Shown here piece by piece: positions 54,839 to 63,048 of a stretch of DNA of 64,000 bases. A program made the position numbers and the translations under genes. The notes below the pieces were generated by a model. The model saw nothing but the letters and a program-made list of their open reading frames with translations. It did no database searches and was not told the origin of the DNA. The DNA comes from Syntrophales bacterium (GTDB lineage: Bacteria; Desulfobacterota; Syntrophia; Syntrophales; UBA8958): NCBI GenBank assembly GCA_026416455.1, contig JAOAFE010000010.1:1-64000 (forward strand), given 5' to 3'. The first letter of the stretch is position 1. Each line of letters starts with the position of its first letter.

Positions 54839-55887
54839 TTCCCCATTCTCGACCCTTTTTCGACACGGCAGATGAGGAGGCCGTGCTTAAGGTCATACGT
54901 TCGGGTCACGTAGCACAGGGCAGTGAGGTGGAACAATTCGAAAAAGAAATGGCCGCGATGATTGGCGTCAAACATGCAGTGGCCGTAAGCTCCGGGACAG
55001 CAGCCTTGCATCTGGCCCTTCTATCTCTCCATATTGGCGGACATGATGAGGTTATAATTCCTTCCTATGTGTGTACGGCGGTTTTAAACGCCGTCAGATA
55101 CGTTGGCGCCACACCGGTCGTTGCCGATATCAACGAACAGGATTTTAATCTCTGTCCTGATGAGGTGACCAAAAAACTGAGCCCGCGCACGAAAGCCATA
55201 ATCGTACCCCACATGTTCGGCCTTCCCGCCGAGTTAGACCGCCTTTCCCATTTAGGCATAAACATAATCGAAGACTGTGCCCAATCCTTAGGCAGCGTTT
55301 ACCGGGGAAAAATGACCGGCAGCCTCGGCCGACTTTCCATATTCTCTTTCTATGCCACTAAAGTGATCGCTACCGGAGAAGGGGGAATGGTGCTTACAGA
55401 CGAGGATAACCTGGCGGAAAACCTCAGAGAATTGAGAGATTATGATGAAAAAAAAACGGACAAAACCCGTTTCAACTATAAGTTAACGGACTTACAAGCT
55501 GCCCTTGGGAGGAGTCAGCTCAGCAAATTACACTTTTTTATCTCTCGCAGGAGGGAAATCGCCCATATGTATCACGAAGTCTTAAGAAAAGGCGGTTTCT
55601 CTCTTCCACAGGCCCTGGAGGGGCGCCAGCACATCTACTTCCGTTACTGCATCCAAGCGGAAAAGGCTGATCTTTTCATAGGGGAAATGGCGGCTAAGGG
55701 CATTAAATGTAGGCGTCCCGTATATCAAACGATCCATAGATATTTAGGTTTAGATAATTATCCGATCGCAGACAAGGTGTGGCAAAAAACGGTTTCCCTT
55801 CCCATCTACCCGGGCTTAACAGATGAAGAGGTACTTTACATATGTGACACTTTAACAGAACTATATAAAAGGGGGGTGTTGTGGTAA
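54835..55887 (+). CDS. DegT/DnrJ/EryC1/StrS-family sugar aminotransferase
   Basis: PLP enzyme that aminates a keto-sugar nucleotide. The active-site lysine is Lys176 in SFYATKVIATGEGG, with the pyridoxal-stacking region VSSGTAALHLAL and the phosphate-contact EDCAQSLGS. It would provide an amino sugar for the glycan encoded here. ATGA overlap with the deacetylase gene and a 7-bp overlap with the next gene. Confidence 0.93.
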   Translation: MIPHSRPFFDTADEEAVLKVIRSGHVAQGSEVEQFEKEMAAMIGVKHAVAVSSGTAALHLALLSLHIGGHDEVIIPSYVCTAVLNAVRYVGATPVVADINEQDFNLCPDEVTKKLSPRTKAIIVPHMFGLPAELDRLSHLGINIIEDCAQSLGSVYRGKMTGSLGRLSIFSFYATKVIATGEGGMVLTDEDNLAENLRELRDYDEKKTDKTRFNYKLTDLQAALGRSQLSKLHFFISRRREIAHMYHEVLRKGGFSLPQALEGRQHIYFRYCIQAEKADLFIGEMAAKGIKCRRPVYQTIHRYLGLDNYPIADKVWQKTVSLPIYPGLTDEEVLYICDTLTELYKRGVLW

Positions 55888-57056
55888 CCTTTGCGAAAAG
55901 GCGGTTCTTCGTCTATTGGTTGTTGGCGGTTTTCGTTTTTCTTATCTTTCAACTTCCACCGGTAAGATACTTTTTCTTTAACTTCGTGGGTCGTTGGGTC
56001 TACATCTTTTTGTATTCCCTTTGCCTTTCTTTTACCCTTACCCCGCTAGTCAGGCAAATCGCGGTGCGACTCAACATTCTTGACCATCCGGCGGACAGGA
56101 AAGTTCATGAGAAGGCAACCCCTCTTCTCGGTGGCCTTGCCATCTTTCTTGCTTTCACGGCATCTCTGTTATCAAACATGATCATCAACCGCCAGATGGG
56201 GGTGATCTTGGTAACTGGTTCCATTCTGGCCGTCGTATCTCTCATCGATGACTGGAAGGGACTGACTGCAAAATTCAAACTAATGGTTCAATTAGTCATG
56301 TGTCTCGTTTTAATGGCAAGTGGTACCGTTCTAGATTTTTTCCCTATCCACACCTGGTGGGGACAAATCCTCAATCATCTTATGACGGCAGTCTGGATAA
56401 TAGGTATCATCAATGCCATGAACTTTCTCGACGGGATGGATGGTTTGGCAACGGGCTTAGGAATAATAATCTCGGGTTACCTCTGCATCATCGCTTTTCA
56501 GACCGCCCAACCTAACTTGGGATGGATAGCGATTGCCATGTTGGGGAGCTGTTTGGGTTTCCTCCCATACAACTTTAGAAAAAAAAAGCCCGCCCTCATT
56601 TTTCTCGGCGATATGGGAAGTATTTTTCTTGGCTATGTGCTAGCCGCTTTGGCCGTGGTGGGAGACTGGTCTGAACGGGACCCGGTTGTGTCTTTCGCTG
56701 CACCCGTCCTCATCTTCGGAGTCCTGATTTACGACATGATTTTCATTACCATCGAGCGCGTAGCAACGGGAAAGGTAAGAAGCGTCAAAGAATGGATTGA
56801 TTATGTAGGAAAAGATCACATCCACCACCGCATGTTTTACCTCTTAGGGGACAAGAGGAAGGCGGTCATGCTTATTTTGCTTTTATCCCTCACCCTGGGA
56901 GTGACGGCCATAACTCTCAGAAATGCCAGAACGATCGATAGCATTCTTCTCGTCATGCAAGCCGCAAGTATTACCATCATTTTTTCCATCCTCGATCATG
57001 TCGGCCGCAAACGGATAAGAGAAATGGCAATTGACAAGGACCGATTCAATGATTAA
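55881..57056 (+). CDS. MraY/WecA-family undecaprenyl-phosphate sugar-1-phosphate transferase
   Basis: Integral membrane enzyme that starts glycan assembly by moving a sugar-1-phosphate to undecaprenyl phosphate. About eleven helices. It has DHPADRKVHEKATPLLGG, the Asp pair in LIDDWKGL, the NFLDGMDGLATG motif and the HIHHRMF histidine cluster near the C-terminus, which places it with WecA/TagO rather than MraY. GTG start after GGGGGG. It is the last enzyme gene of the run. Confidence 0.92.
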   Translation: MVTFAKRRFFVYWLLAVFVFLIFQLPPVRYFFFNFVGRWVYIFLYSLCLSFTLTPLVRQIAVRLNILDHPADRKVHEKATPLLGGLAIFLAFTASLLSNMIINRQMGVILVTGSILAVVSLIDDWKGLTAKFKLMVQLVMCLVLMASGTVLDFFPIHTWWGQILNHLMTAVWIIGIINAMNFLDGMDGLATGLGIIISGYLCIIAFQTAQPNLGWIAIAMLGSCLGFLPYNFRKKKPALIFLGDMGSIFLGYVLAALAVVGDWSERDPVVSFAAPVLIFGVLIYDMIFITIERVATGKVRSVKEWIDYVGKDHIHHRMFYLLGDKRKAVMLILLLSLTLGVTAITLRNARTIDSILLVMQAASITIIFSILDHVGRKRIREMAIDKDRFND

Positions 57057-57095
57057 TTTTAAGGCGCTTACTCAAGAAGGAGGATCTAGTAGCAA

Positions 57096-57377
57096 TTGAC
57101 TAACTATTATCGCTGCAAGAAGAAAGGTCACTTAATAAGGGAAATCTGCCGAGAAAATACGTGCGAATGGTTTATTAAAAACGAAAACTTCTACAATTGC
57201 ACCTGGGTGGCCTGTAATTTTGGTCCCTTTACCCTGGAAGAAGTGGGAGAAATGATGGGTGTGACGAGGGAACGGATACGGCAGATCGAGGCTAAGGCCC
57301 TTAAAAAACTACAACATAAAAAGAGAAGAGACCTTTTAAAGGATTTTGCTTCACCCGATAATGAATGGGAATATTAA
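57096..57377 (+). CDS. Mini sigma-region-4 protein with cysteine-rich N-terminus
   Basis: A 93-residue protein whose C-terminal half (about 45-75) is a sigma-70 region 4 helix-turn-helix: [25 protein letters not shown]. Regions 1-3 are absent, so it cannot act as a full sigma factor. The N-terminal half has five cysteines (7, 18, 23, 35, 40; two C-x4-C pairs) that could bind zinc or an iron-sulfur cluster. TTG start; AAGGAGG lies about 12 bases upstream, rather far. It is 39 bp after the glycan run and may regulate it, but this is inference. Confidence 0.75.
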   Translation: MTNYYRCKKKGHLIREICRENTCEWFIKNENFYNCTWVACNFGPFTLEEVGEMMGVTRERIRQIEAKALKKLQHKKRRDLLKDFASPDNEWEY

Positions 57378-57387
57378 AGCCCCAAGT

Positions 57388-58155
57388 TCAGCGCTTTTTT
57401 AATTTTCCTAACAGCTCGCGGGTCATAAACTCACTCATAAGTAGCTTTCTCTCCACGCTGGAGAAGAGTCGACGCGTCACATCAAATTCCAATTCCAAGG
57501 CTTGGCCCTTATCCAAATGGGGTGTAATTTCTGACAGTTTTTTCACCGCCTGGATGGCCGCTTCCGATTTCTCAGCCAGCCTTTCGGCCAATCTCACCGC
57601 TTCCGTCATGAATTCTTCGGGAGGACAAAGGCGGGCCACCAGACCAATTCGGTAGGCTTCCCTCGCTCCGATTGGTTCCCCGATCATGGTCAATTCCTTG
57701 GCCTTGGCCATACCGACGAGCTCTTTTAACATATGGAAAAGGGGGTTAAGACCAAATCTCAATTCCGGATGCCCAAAAATGGCACTTTCTGAAGCCACGA
57801 TCAGATCGCATAAGGTCGCCAGATTGAAACCCCCTCCGAGGGCAATCCCTCCCACGGCAGCAATGGTCGGTTTCTTACAGGTATATACGCGTTTGAAACT
57901 CCTCTTTAAAAGATCAAAAAAAGGGGGTATCTCTTCATCGGGTAAGGTTGATAATTCCTTAATATCCATACCGGCGCAGAACACCTGATCGCCGCCCGTG
58001 ACTATAATCGAACGGATGCTATGATCATTCTCAAGCGATTCCACCGCTTCATAGAGTTCGCCTAACATCTCCCTTGTTAAGGCGTTCATTTCCCGGGGTC
58101 GATTCATCGTTACTATCGCGTAACCATCTTTCTTCTCTACCAGAATGGAACCCAT
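57388..58155 (-). CDS. Enoyl-CoA hydratase/isomerase family protein
   Basis: Crotonase-fold enzyme on acyl-CoA esters. It has the oxyanion-hole segments QVFCAGMDIKEL and AVGGIALGGGFNLATLCDL. The position of the second glutamate of a true hydratase (PELRFGL) is filled by Glu in GHPELRFG, so hydratase activity is possible. It lies after sppA in the cmk-rpsA-sppA run, where ihfB often sits in relatives. Substrate unknown; could serve the crotonyl-CoA route. Confidence 0.87.
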   Translation of the reverse strand: MGSILVEKKDGYAIVTMNRPREMNALTREMLGELYEAVESLENDHSIRSIIVTGGDQVFCAGMDIKELSTLPDEEIPPFFDLLKRSFKRVYTCKKPTIAAVGGIALGGGFNLATLCDLIVASESAIFGHPELRFGLNPLFHMLKELVGMAKAKELTMIGEPIGAREAYRIGLVARLCPPEEFMTEAVRLAERLAEKSEAAIQAVKKLSEITPHLDKGQALELEFDVTRRLFSSVERKLLMSEFMTRELLGKLKKR

Positions 58156-58159
58156 TTCC

Positions 58160-59065
58160 CTACCTCTCCTTTACCATTCCCGGTGTATATACATAGAAGA
58201 GCCCAAAAGGGGCAAACTCTCTATTCAGGGAATCGGTGGTTAGAAAAGAGAGGGTTTCTTTCAGTAACATGCCCCACCAAGATTTCTTCTTCCTAGGGGC
58301 GTACACGGCCTCCGGTGTATCTTTTACATTAGCTAATCGGGCGGCGAGCTTGATTGCTTCTTCCAAACCTCCAAGCTCGTCTACCAAACCCACCATCTTC
58401 GCTTGGCGCCCTGTAAAAATACGTCCATCGGCGATTTCTTTCAATTTTTCTTTTGAAATTTTTCTCTCCTGTACGATGATATCAAGGAAGTGATCGTATA
58501 TGTCATCTACGACAAACTGGAGCAGTTCTTTCTCTTCCGATGTCATCTCCCGCATAGGGGAGCCCATATCCTTATACTTTCCACTTTTTATGACCTGGGA
58601 TTTAACCCCTACTTTCTTAAGCAGGTCTTCGATATTCGCAAAATGCATGAGGGCCGAAATGCTTCCTGTTATTGTACCGGGGCTGGCTAAGATTTTTTCC
58701 GCCCCACAGGCAACGAGATATCCTCCGGAGGCCGCAATCGAGCCCATCGAGGCTACCACCCGCTTTTTCTTCCTCAATTCCTTAAGGGCACCGTATATTT
58801 CCTCTGAAGGAACGACCCCTCCCCCGGGGGTATTTACCCTAACGACGATGGCTTTGAGGCGCTCTTCTTTCTCAAAATACTTGATTTGATCGAGAACATC
58901 CTGGCTGTCCGCAAGAATACCTTCCACGGTAATGACACCCACATTACCTGCGGTCACAGCGGTCCGTCCCCCCACCAAAAACGCCAATAGATAGACAACC
59001 ATGCCTAGTGCCACCACGGCTGCTATGATGACAATGAAAGCCAGTAGTATAGGGTGTCTTCTCAT
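58160..59065 (-). CDS. sppA: Signal peptide peptidase SppA, 36-kDa type
   Basis: Membrane-anchored serine protease that degrades leftover signal peptides. One N-terminal helix (about 8-30), the catalytic Ser in GSIAASGGYLVACGA and the Lys in KSGKYKDMGSP. The 301 residues match the short single-domain form. It starts 10 bp after the rpsA stop. Confidence 0.93.
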   Translation of the reverse strand: MRRHPILLAFIVIIAAVVALGMVVYLLAFLVGGRTAVTAGNVGVITVEGILADSQDVLDQIKYFEKEERLKAIVVRVNTPGGGVVPSEEIYGALKELRKKKRVVASMGSIAASGGYLVACGAEKILASPGTITGSISALMHFANIEDLLKKVGVKSQVIKSGKYKDMGSPMREMTSEEKELLQFVVDDIYDHFLDIIVQERKISKEKLKEIADGRIFTGRQAKMVGLVDELGGLEEAIKLAARLANVKDTPEAVYAPRKKKSWWGMLLKETLSFLTTDSLNREFAPFGLFYVYTPGMVKER

Positions 59066-59075
59066 CTATTCGATT

Positions 59076-60806
59076 CTATTCTGTTCCGGAAAATTTCACA
59101 TCGGCCAGGACCTGCCCAAGATTAGATACCAGTTTTTCCTTGTTGTTTAAATATTGTTTTACCGTACCCTGGTCTGATTCCCTAGGAGCTTGAAATTCTT
59201 TAACACTGAGTCGGATCTTACGGCTTTTTACGTCTATACTCTTGACGACCGCCGTTACCTCATCACCGGGAGAATAAAGCTCCGATGCCGATTTGACCCT
59301 TTTATGACTCAACTCTGATATATGGATGAGCCCTTCAATGCCTTCTTCCACTTCTACAAAGACCCCGAATTCTGTCACATTCGTTACCCTACCGGTAACC
59401 ACGGAGCCCGGGGGATTCTTTTCTGCAAATTCTTCCCACGGATCCTTCTCCAGTTGTTTTATTCCCAGGGAGAATTTCTCATTTTCCACATCAACCTTGA
59501 GGACCATGGCCTCTATTTCCTGGCCCTTCTTAAATAGTTCCGACGGATGTTTAATTTTCTTCTTCCACGAAATATCGGACAGATGAACGAGTCCGTCGAT
59601 TCCTTCCTCTATCCCGACAAAGATACCAAAGCTAGTTACATTTCGTATCACGCCTTTGACCACGGAGCCCTCGGGGTACTTCTCCTTTATCTTCTCCCAC
59701 GGATTGGGCATGGTCTGTTTCAAACCGAGGGAAATGCGTTTGGCCTCTTCGTTAACTTCTAACACCTTTACCTTCACTGTCTGCCCAGGAGAGACCACCT
59801 TGGACGGATGTTTTATTTCTCGGGTCCAAAACATTTCTGAAATGTGGATTAGTCCCTCGACTCCCGGTTCCAATTCAACAAAGACACCATAATCGGTGAT
59901 GTTCACGACCTTACCTTCCACGATGTCACCGGCGCGATATTTTTCTGCAATTCTTAGCCACGGATCTTCCGTAAGCTGTTTAATACCTAAAGACACCCGC
60001 TCTTTTTCCGGATCGAAGGAAAGGACCTTCACCTTAACCTGATCCCCCTTACGAAACATTTCCGTGAGTCGACCCACCCTCCCCCAGGACACATCCGTCA
60101 CATGGAGAAGGCCATCCAAACCGCCTAAGTCTATAAAAACTCCATAGTCCGTTATGTTCTTAACCGTACCTTCTACAATCGAACCTTCCGAAATATGGGC
60201 CAATGTTTCTCTTTTCCTTCGCTCCTTCTCCTCCTCTAAAACTGTTTTCCGAGATAGGACTACATTGTTCCTCTTACGGTCATATTTAAGAACATGGAAA
60301 TCGAGGGTCTGTCCGACCAATTTATCCATATCTTTTATCGGTCGGATATCTAAATGCGAACCGGGCAGAAAAGCCGTCACACCAATATCGACAGAAAAAC
60401 CACCTTTCACCCTTTCTATGATCGTACCTTGAATTACATCTTTTTCTTCGTAGGCCGTCTTCAAACGCTCCCACACCTTCACCCAGTTTGCCTTCTCCCA
60501 GGACAGCACTAAGTTTCCTTCCTGATCTCGGCGATCGACCAATACTTCTATTTCATCCCCTTCCCGACAGCGGAGATTCCCATGTCGATCTTTTAATTCC
60601 TTTATCGGAACGTAACCCTCCGTCTTCCATCCCACATCTACCATGACTACTTCAGGCGTAATTTGGACGACTTTTCCGGTCACAATCTCCCCCATGTGCA
60701 AACTCTGCAGGGACTGTTCATAAAGCTCCTTGAACCCGATATCTTCCGACCTTTCCCCTTCTTCGGCTTTGTTTTCCATCGGGTCCGTTTGATTCTCGTT
60801 AACCAT
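59076..60806 (-). CDS. rpsA: 30S ribosomal protein S1
   Basis: RNA-binding protein that brings mRNA to the 30S subunit. The 576 residues hold six S1 repeats, for example GSIVEGTVKNITDYGVFIDLGG, GDIVEGKVVNITDYGVFVEL and GSVVTGRVTNVTEFGVFVEV. The C-terminal tail is short. It lies between cmk (upstream) and sppA, the usual order. No LytB/IspH fusion is seen. Confidence 0.96.
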   Translation of the reverse strand: MVNENQTDPMENKAEEGERSEDIGFKELYEQSLQSLHMGEIVTGKVVQITPEVVMVDVGWKTEGYVPIKELKDRHGNLRCREGDEIEVLVDRRDQEGNLVLSWEKANWVKVWERLKTAYEEKDVIQGTIIERVKGGFSVDIGVTAFLPGSHLDIRPIKDMDKLVGQTLDFHVLKYDRKRNNVVLSRKTVLEEEKERRKRETLAHISEGSIVEGTVKNITDYGVFIDLGGLDGLLHVTDVSWGRVGRLTEMFRKGDQVKVKVLSFDPEKERVSLGIKQLTEDPWLRIAEKYRAGDIVEGKVVNITDYGVFVELEPGVEGLIHISEMFWTREIKHPSKVVSPGQTVKVKVLEVNEEAKRISLGLKQTMPNPWEKIKEKYPEGSVVKGVIRNVTSFGIFVGIEEGIDGLVHLSDISWKKKIKHPSELFKKGQEIEAMVLKVDVENEKFSLGIKQLEKDPWEEFAEKNPPGSVVTGRVTNVTEFGVFVEVEEGIEGLIHISELSHKRVKSASELYSPGDEVTAVVKSIDVKSRKIRLSVKEFQAPRESDQGTVKQYLNNKEKLVSNLGQVLADVKFSGTE

Positions 60807-60887
60807 TACCTATACCTACCCCCTAACGTTTATAAATCATCAGTTCTTTCTGTGGCTGCGTAGCACACTGAATATCAAATATCAAGT

Positions 60888-61559
60888 TTAATCAGCCCGT
60901 CTTAACATCTTAATGTAGCTCAACATGTTTTTTACGACCTCTTCCACAGAAAGATAGGATGTATCGATAATTATGGCCTCCGGATGCGGTTTCAAAGGAG
61001 CGATGCCTCTTTCCATATCCTGTCGGTCACGCTTAATGATACTCTCGGCAATGGCATTCTGGTCCACCTCTTTTTCCCCCCGCATGATAAGTTCTCGCAC
61101 ACGTCTTCTCACCCTTTCTTCCACAGAGGCATCGAGGAAGAACTTCACCTCCGCCCAAGGGAAAACAACGGTCCCCATATCCCTCCCCTCCGCTATTATA
61201 TCTCCCATATCTGATGCTTGTCTCTGAACAGGTAAGAGCCTCTCCCTTACCGCAGGGATTTTAGATATGCGCGATGCCAAGGCCCCTATCTCTTCTGATC
61301 GAATCTTATCCTCCACTTCTTCACCCCTTACTCTTACCCCCAAACCCATGTCTTTTCTGAACAACTCGATTGTTATCTCGCCCAAGAAGGATAATAATTC
61401 TCTCTCTTCTTCAAAATTTACCTGCTCCTCTCTCAAGGCATAGGCCAGGGCCCGGTATAGTGCACCGGTATCAAGATATAAGAAACCCAGTTTTTGAGCG
61501 AGCGATTTGCTTACCGTACTCTTGCCCGCTCCGGCGGGTCCATCGATTGTAACAACCAT
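60888..61559 (-). CDS. cmk: Cytidylate kinase
   Basis: Phosphorylates CMP and dCMP. P-loop GPAGAGKSTVSK, LYLDTGALYRALAYAL, EGRDMGTVVFP and DRQDMERGIAPLKP are all family marks. The start at 61559 is chosen because AAGGAG lies six bases upstream and it places the first strand (MVVTIDGPAG) at the N-terminus; the frame runs to 61592 without support. Confidence 0.95.
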   Translation of the reverse strand: MVVTIDGPAGAGKSTVSKSLAQKLGFLYLDTGALYRALAYALREEQVNFEEERELLSFLGEITIELFRKDMGLGVRVRGEEVEDKIRSEEIGALASRISKIPAVRERLLPVQRQASDMGDIIAEGRDMGTVVFPWAEVKFFLDASVEERVRRRVRELIMRGEKEVDQNAIAESIIKRDRQDMERGIAPLKPHPEAIIIDTSYLSVEEVVKNMLSYIKMLRRAD

Positions 61560-61568
61560 GTTTTCTCC

Positions 61569-61597
61569 TTGACGCTTGAGTGGTAACGACATATATC
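61569..61597 (+). promoter_or_regulatory. Candidate promoter of the BepA-like protease gene
   Basis: TTGACG (61569-61574), 17-bp spacer and TATATC (61592-61597), five of six and five of six to the vegetative consensus. It overlaps the leader of the divergent cmk gene. Confidence 0.55.
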
Positions 61598-61629
61598 ACA
61601 AGCCATAAAAAAATGAATCCACATAATCC

Positions 61630-63048
61630 ATGAAATACATGAGAGCGGCAATCGTTTTGATTATACTTGGCATCTTCATCGTATCGCCGGTATGGGGAGC
61701 CTTTACTTTAGAAGATGAAAAAAGGGTGGGGCTGGAAACGTACAAGCAGCTGGAAAACAATAACGCCTTTCTGAGGACAAAAAAAGTCGTCGATTATATA
61801 AATGCACTGGGCAACAAAATCTTGGCACAAATGGACACCAAACAACCCTTCGACTATCGGTTTAATATAATAAGGAGTGCCTCCATCAATGCCTTTGCTA
61901 CACCTGGTGGGTACATATACATTCATCGAGGCTTGATTAATCTAGCGGAAAACGAAGCGCAATTGGCATCTGTCATCGCCCACGAAATCGCCCACGCCAA
62001 TTTACGTCATATCGCTGATGCGATAGAAAAATCGAAAAAGATAAACTTGGCCACCTTGGCCGGTATCTTGGCTGGAGTTTTAATCGGTGGCAGTCCAGAA
62101 CTAACCGCTGGTGTTATGACCATGTCCGTGGCGGGCGGCGCTCACATGTCGTTGAAATACAATCGAGAGCATGAAGAAGAAGCGGATCGCATGGGGATGT
62201 ATTATCTAGTCCGTGCCGGGTATGATCCCCAAGCCATGGTGGACTTTCTCAAGGTAATGAAGAGGCAAGAGCTTTATTCTGGCCTTGTACCTTCTTATTT
62301 TCTTACCCATCCGGGTACGGAAGAGAGGATTAGGTATCTCGACTCACTACTCCAGACGATTTACCGTAATCCGGGGAAAACGGAAATCATAGGAAATTTT
62401 AAGCGCATTCAAACCATTCTCCTCATCGTGTCCGCTCGAGATCAGGAAGCTAACAAACGCTACTTCGAAGAAAACCTAAAGAAAAATCCCTCTAGCGTTG
62501 ATGATCTCTATGGGCTTGCCATTACCGAGGCCAAAATGGGCCGTCTAGACCATGCATTGGGCCTCTTCGAGAAAGCCCTATCTCTTTCACCAAATGATCC
62601 TGACATCCTCGGTGACCTGGGTATTACATATTTCTTGGCGGGCAGGACGAAGGAGGCCATGAAACCTCTCTCCGAGGCCGTCGCCCGTGGAAGTGAAGAC
62701 CCAGACGCTTACATTTTTCTCGCCAAGGCGCACGAGGCATTGGGGGATCGGGAAAACGCATTAGCCTCTTTGAAACTATTGGAAGAAAAAAAACTGGGTA
62801 GCGAGGAGGAACTTTACTATAACATGGCCTCCGTGTACGGCAAACTTGGACAAAAAGGAGCTTCCCATTACTACTTTGGCCTTTATTTCAAGAAAAAAAA
62901 CCGCCTTGACAGTGCCCTTTATCACTTTCGCGCGGCAAGAGAAAACCTGCCACCGGAAGACGGCAGAATAAAAGATATTGAAAGAGAAATTCAAGACCTA
63001 GGAAAGGGCAGAAAGCCTAATCGCCCTTCTAATTTGACAACTCCTTGA
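61630..63048 (+). CDS. Periplasmic M48 metalloprotease with TPR repeats, BepA-like
   Basis: Exported zinc protease and chaperone that in E. coli (BepA/YfgC) checks LptD and BAM assembly. Signal peptide at residues 1-24, the zinc motif HEIAHANLRH, a following glutamate in REHEEEADRMG, and tetratricopeptide repeats from about residue 285 to the C-terminus. No clear ribosome binding site precedes the ATG; Met4 is an alternative. The last 20 bp overlap the convergent HD-GYP gene. Confidence 0.92.
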   Translation: MKYMRAAIVLIILGIFIVSPVWGAFTLEDEKRVGLETYKQLENNNAFLRTKKVVDYINALGNKILAQMDTKQPFDYRFNIIRSASINAFATPGGYIYIHRGLINLAENEAQLASVIAHEIAHANLRHIADAIEKSKKINLATLAGILAGVLIGGSPELTAGVMTMSVAGGAHMSLKYNREHEEEADRMGMYYLVRAGYDPQAMVDFLKVMKRQELYSGLVPSYFLTHPGTEERIRYLDSLLQTIYRNPGKTEIIGNFKRIQTILLIVSARDQEANKRYFEENLKKNPSSVDDLYGLAITEAKMGRLDHALGLFEKALSLSPNDPDILGDLGITYFLAGRTKEAMKPLSEAVARGSEDPDAYIFLAKAHEALGDRENALASLKLLEEKKLGSEEELYYNMASVYGKLGQKGASHYYFGLYFKKKNRLDSALYHFRAARENLPPEDGRIKDIEREIQDLGKGRKPNRPSNLTTP

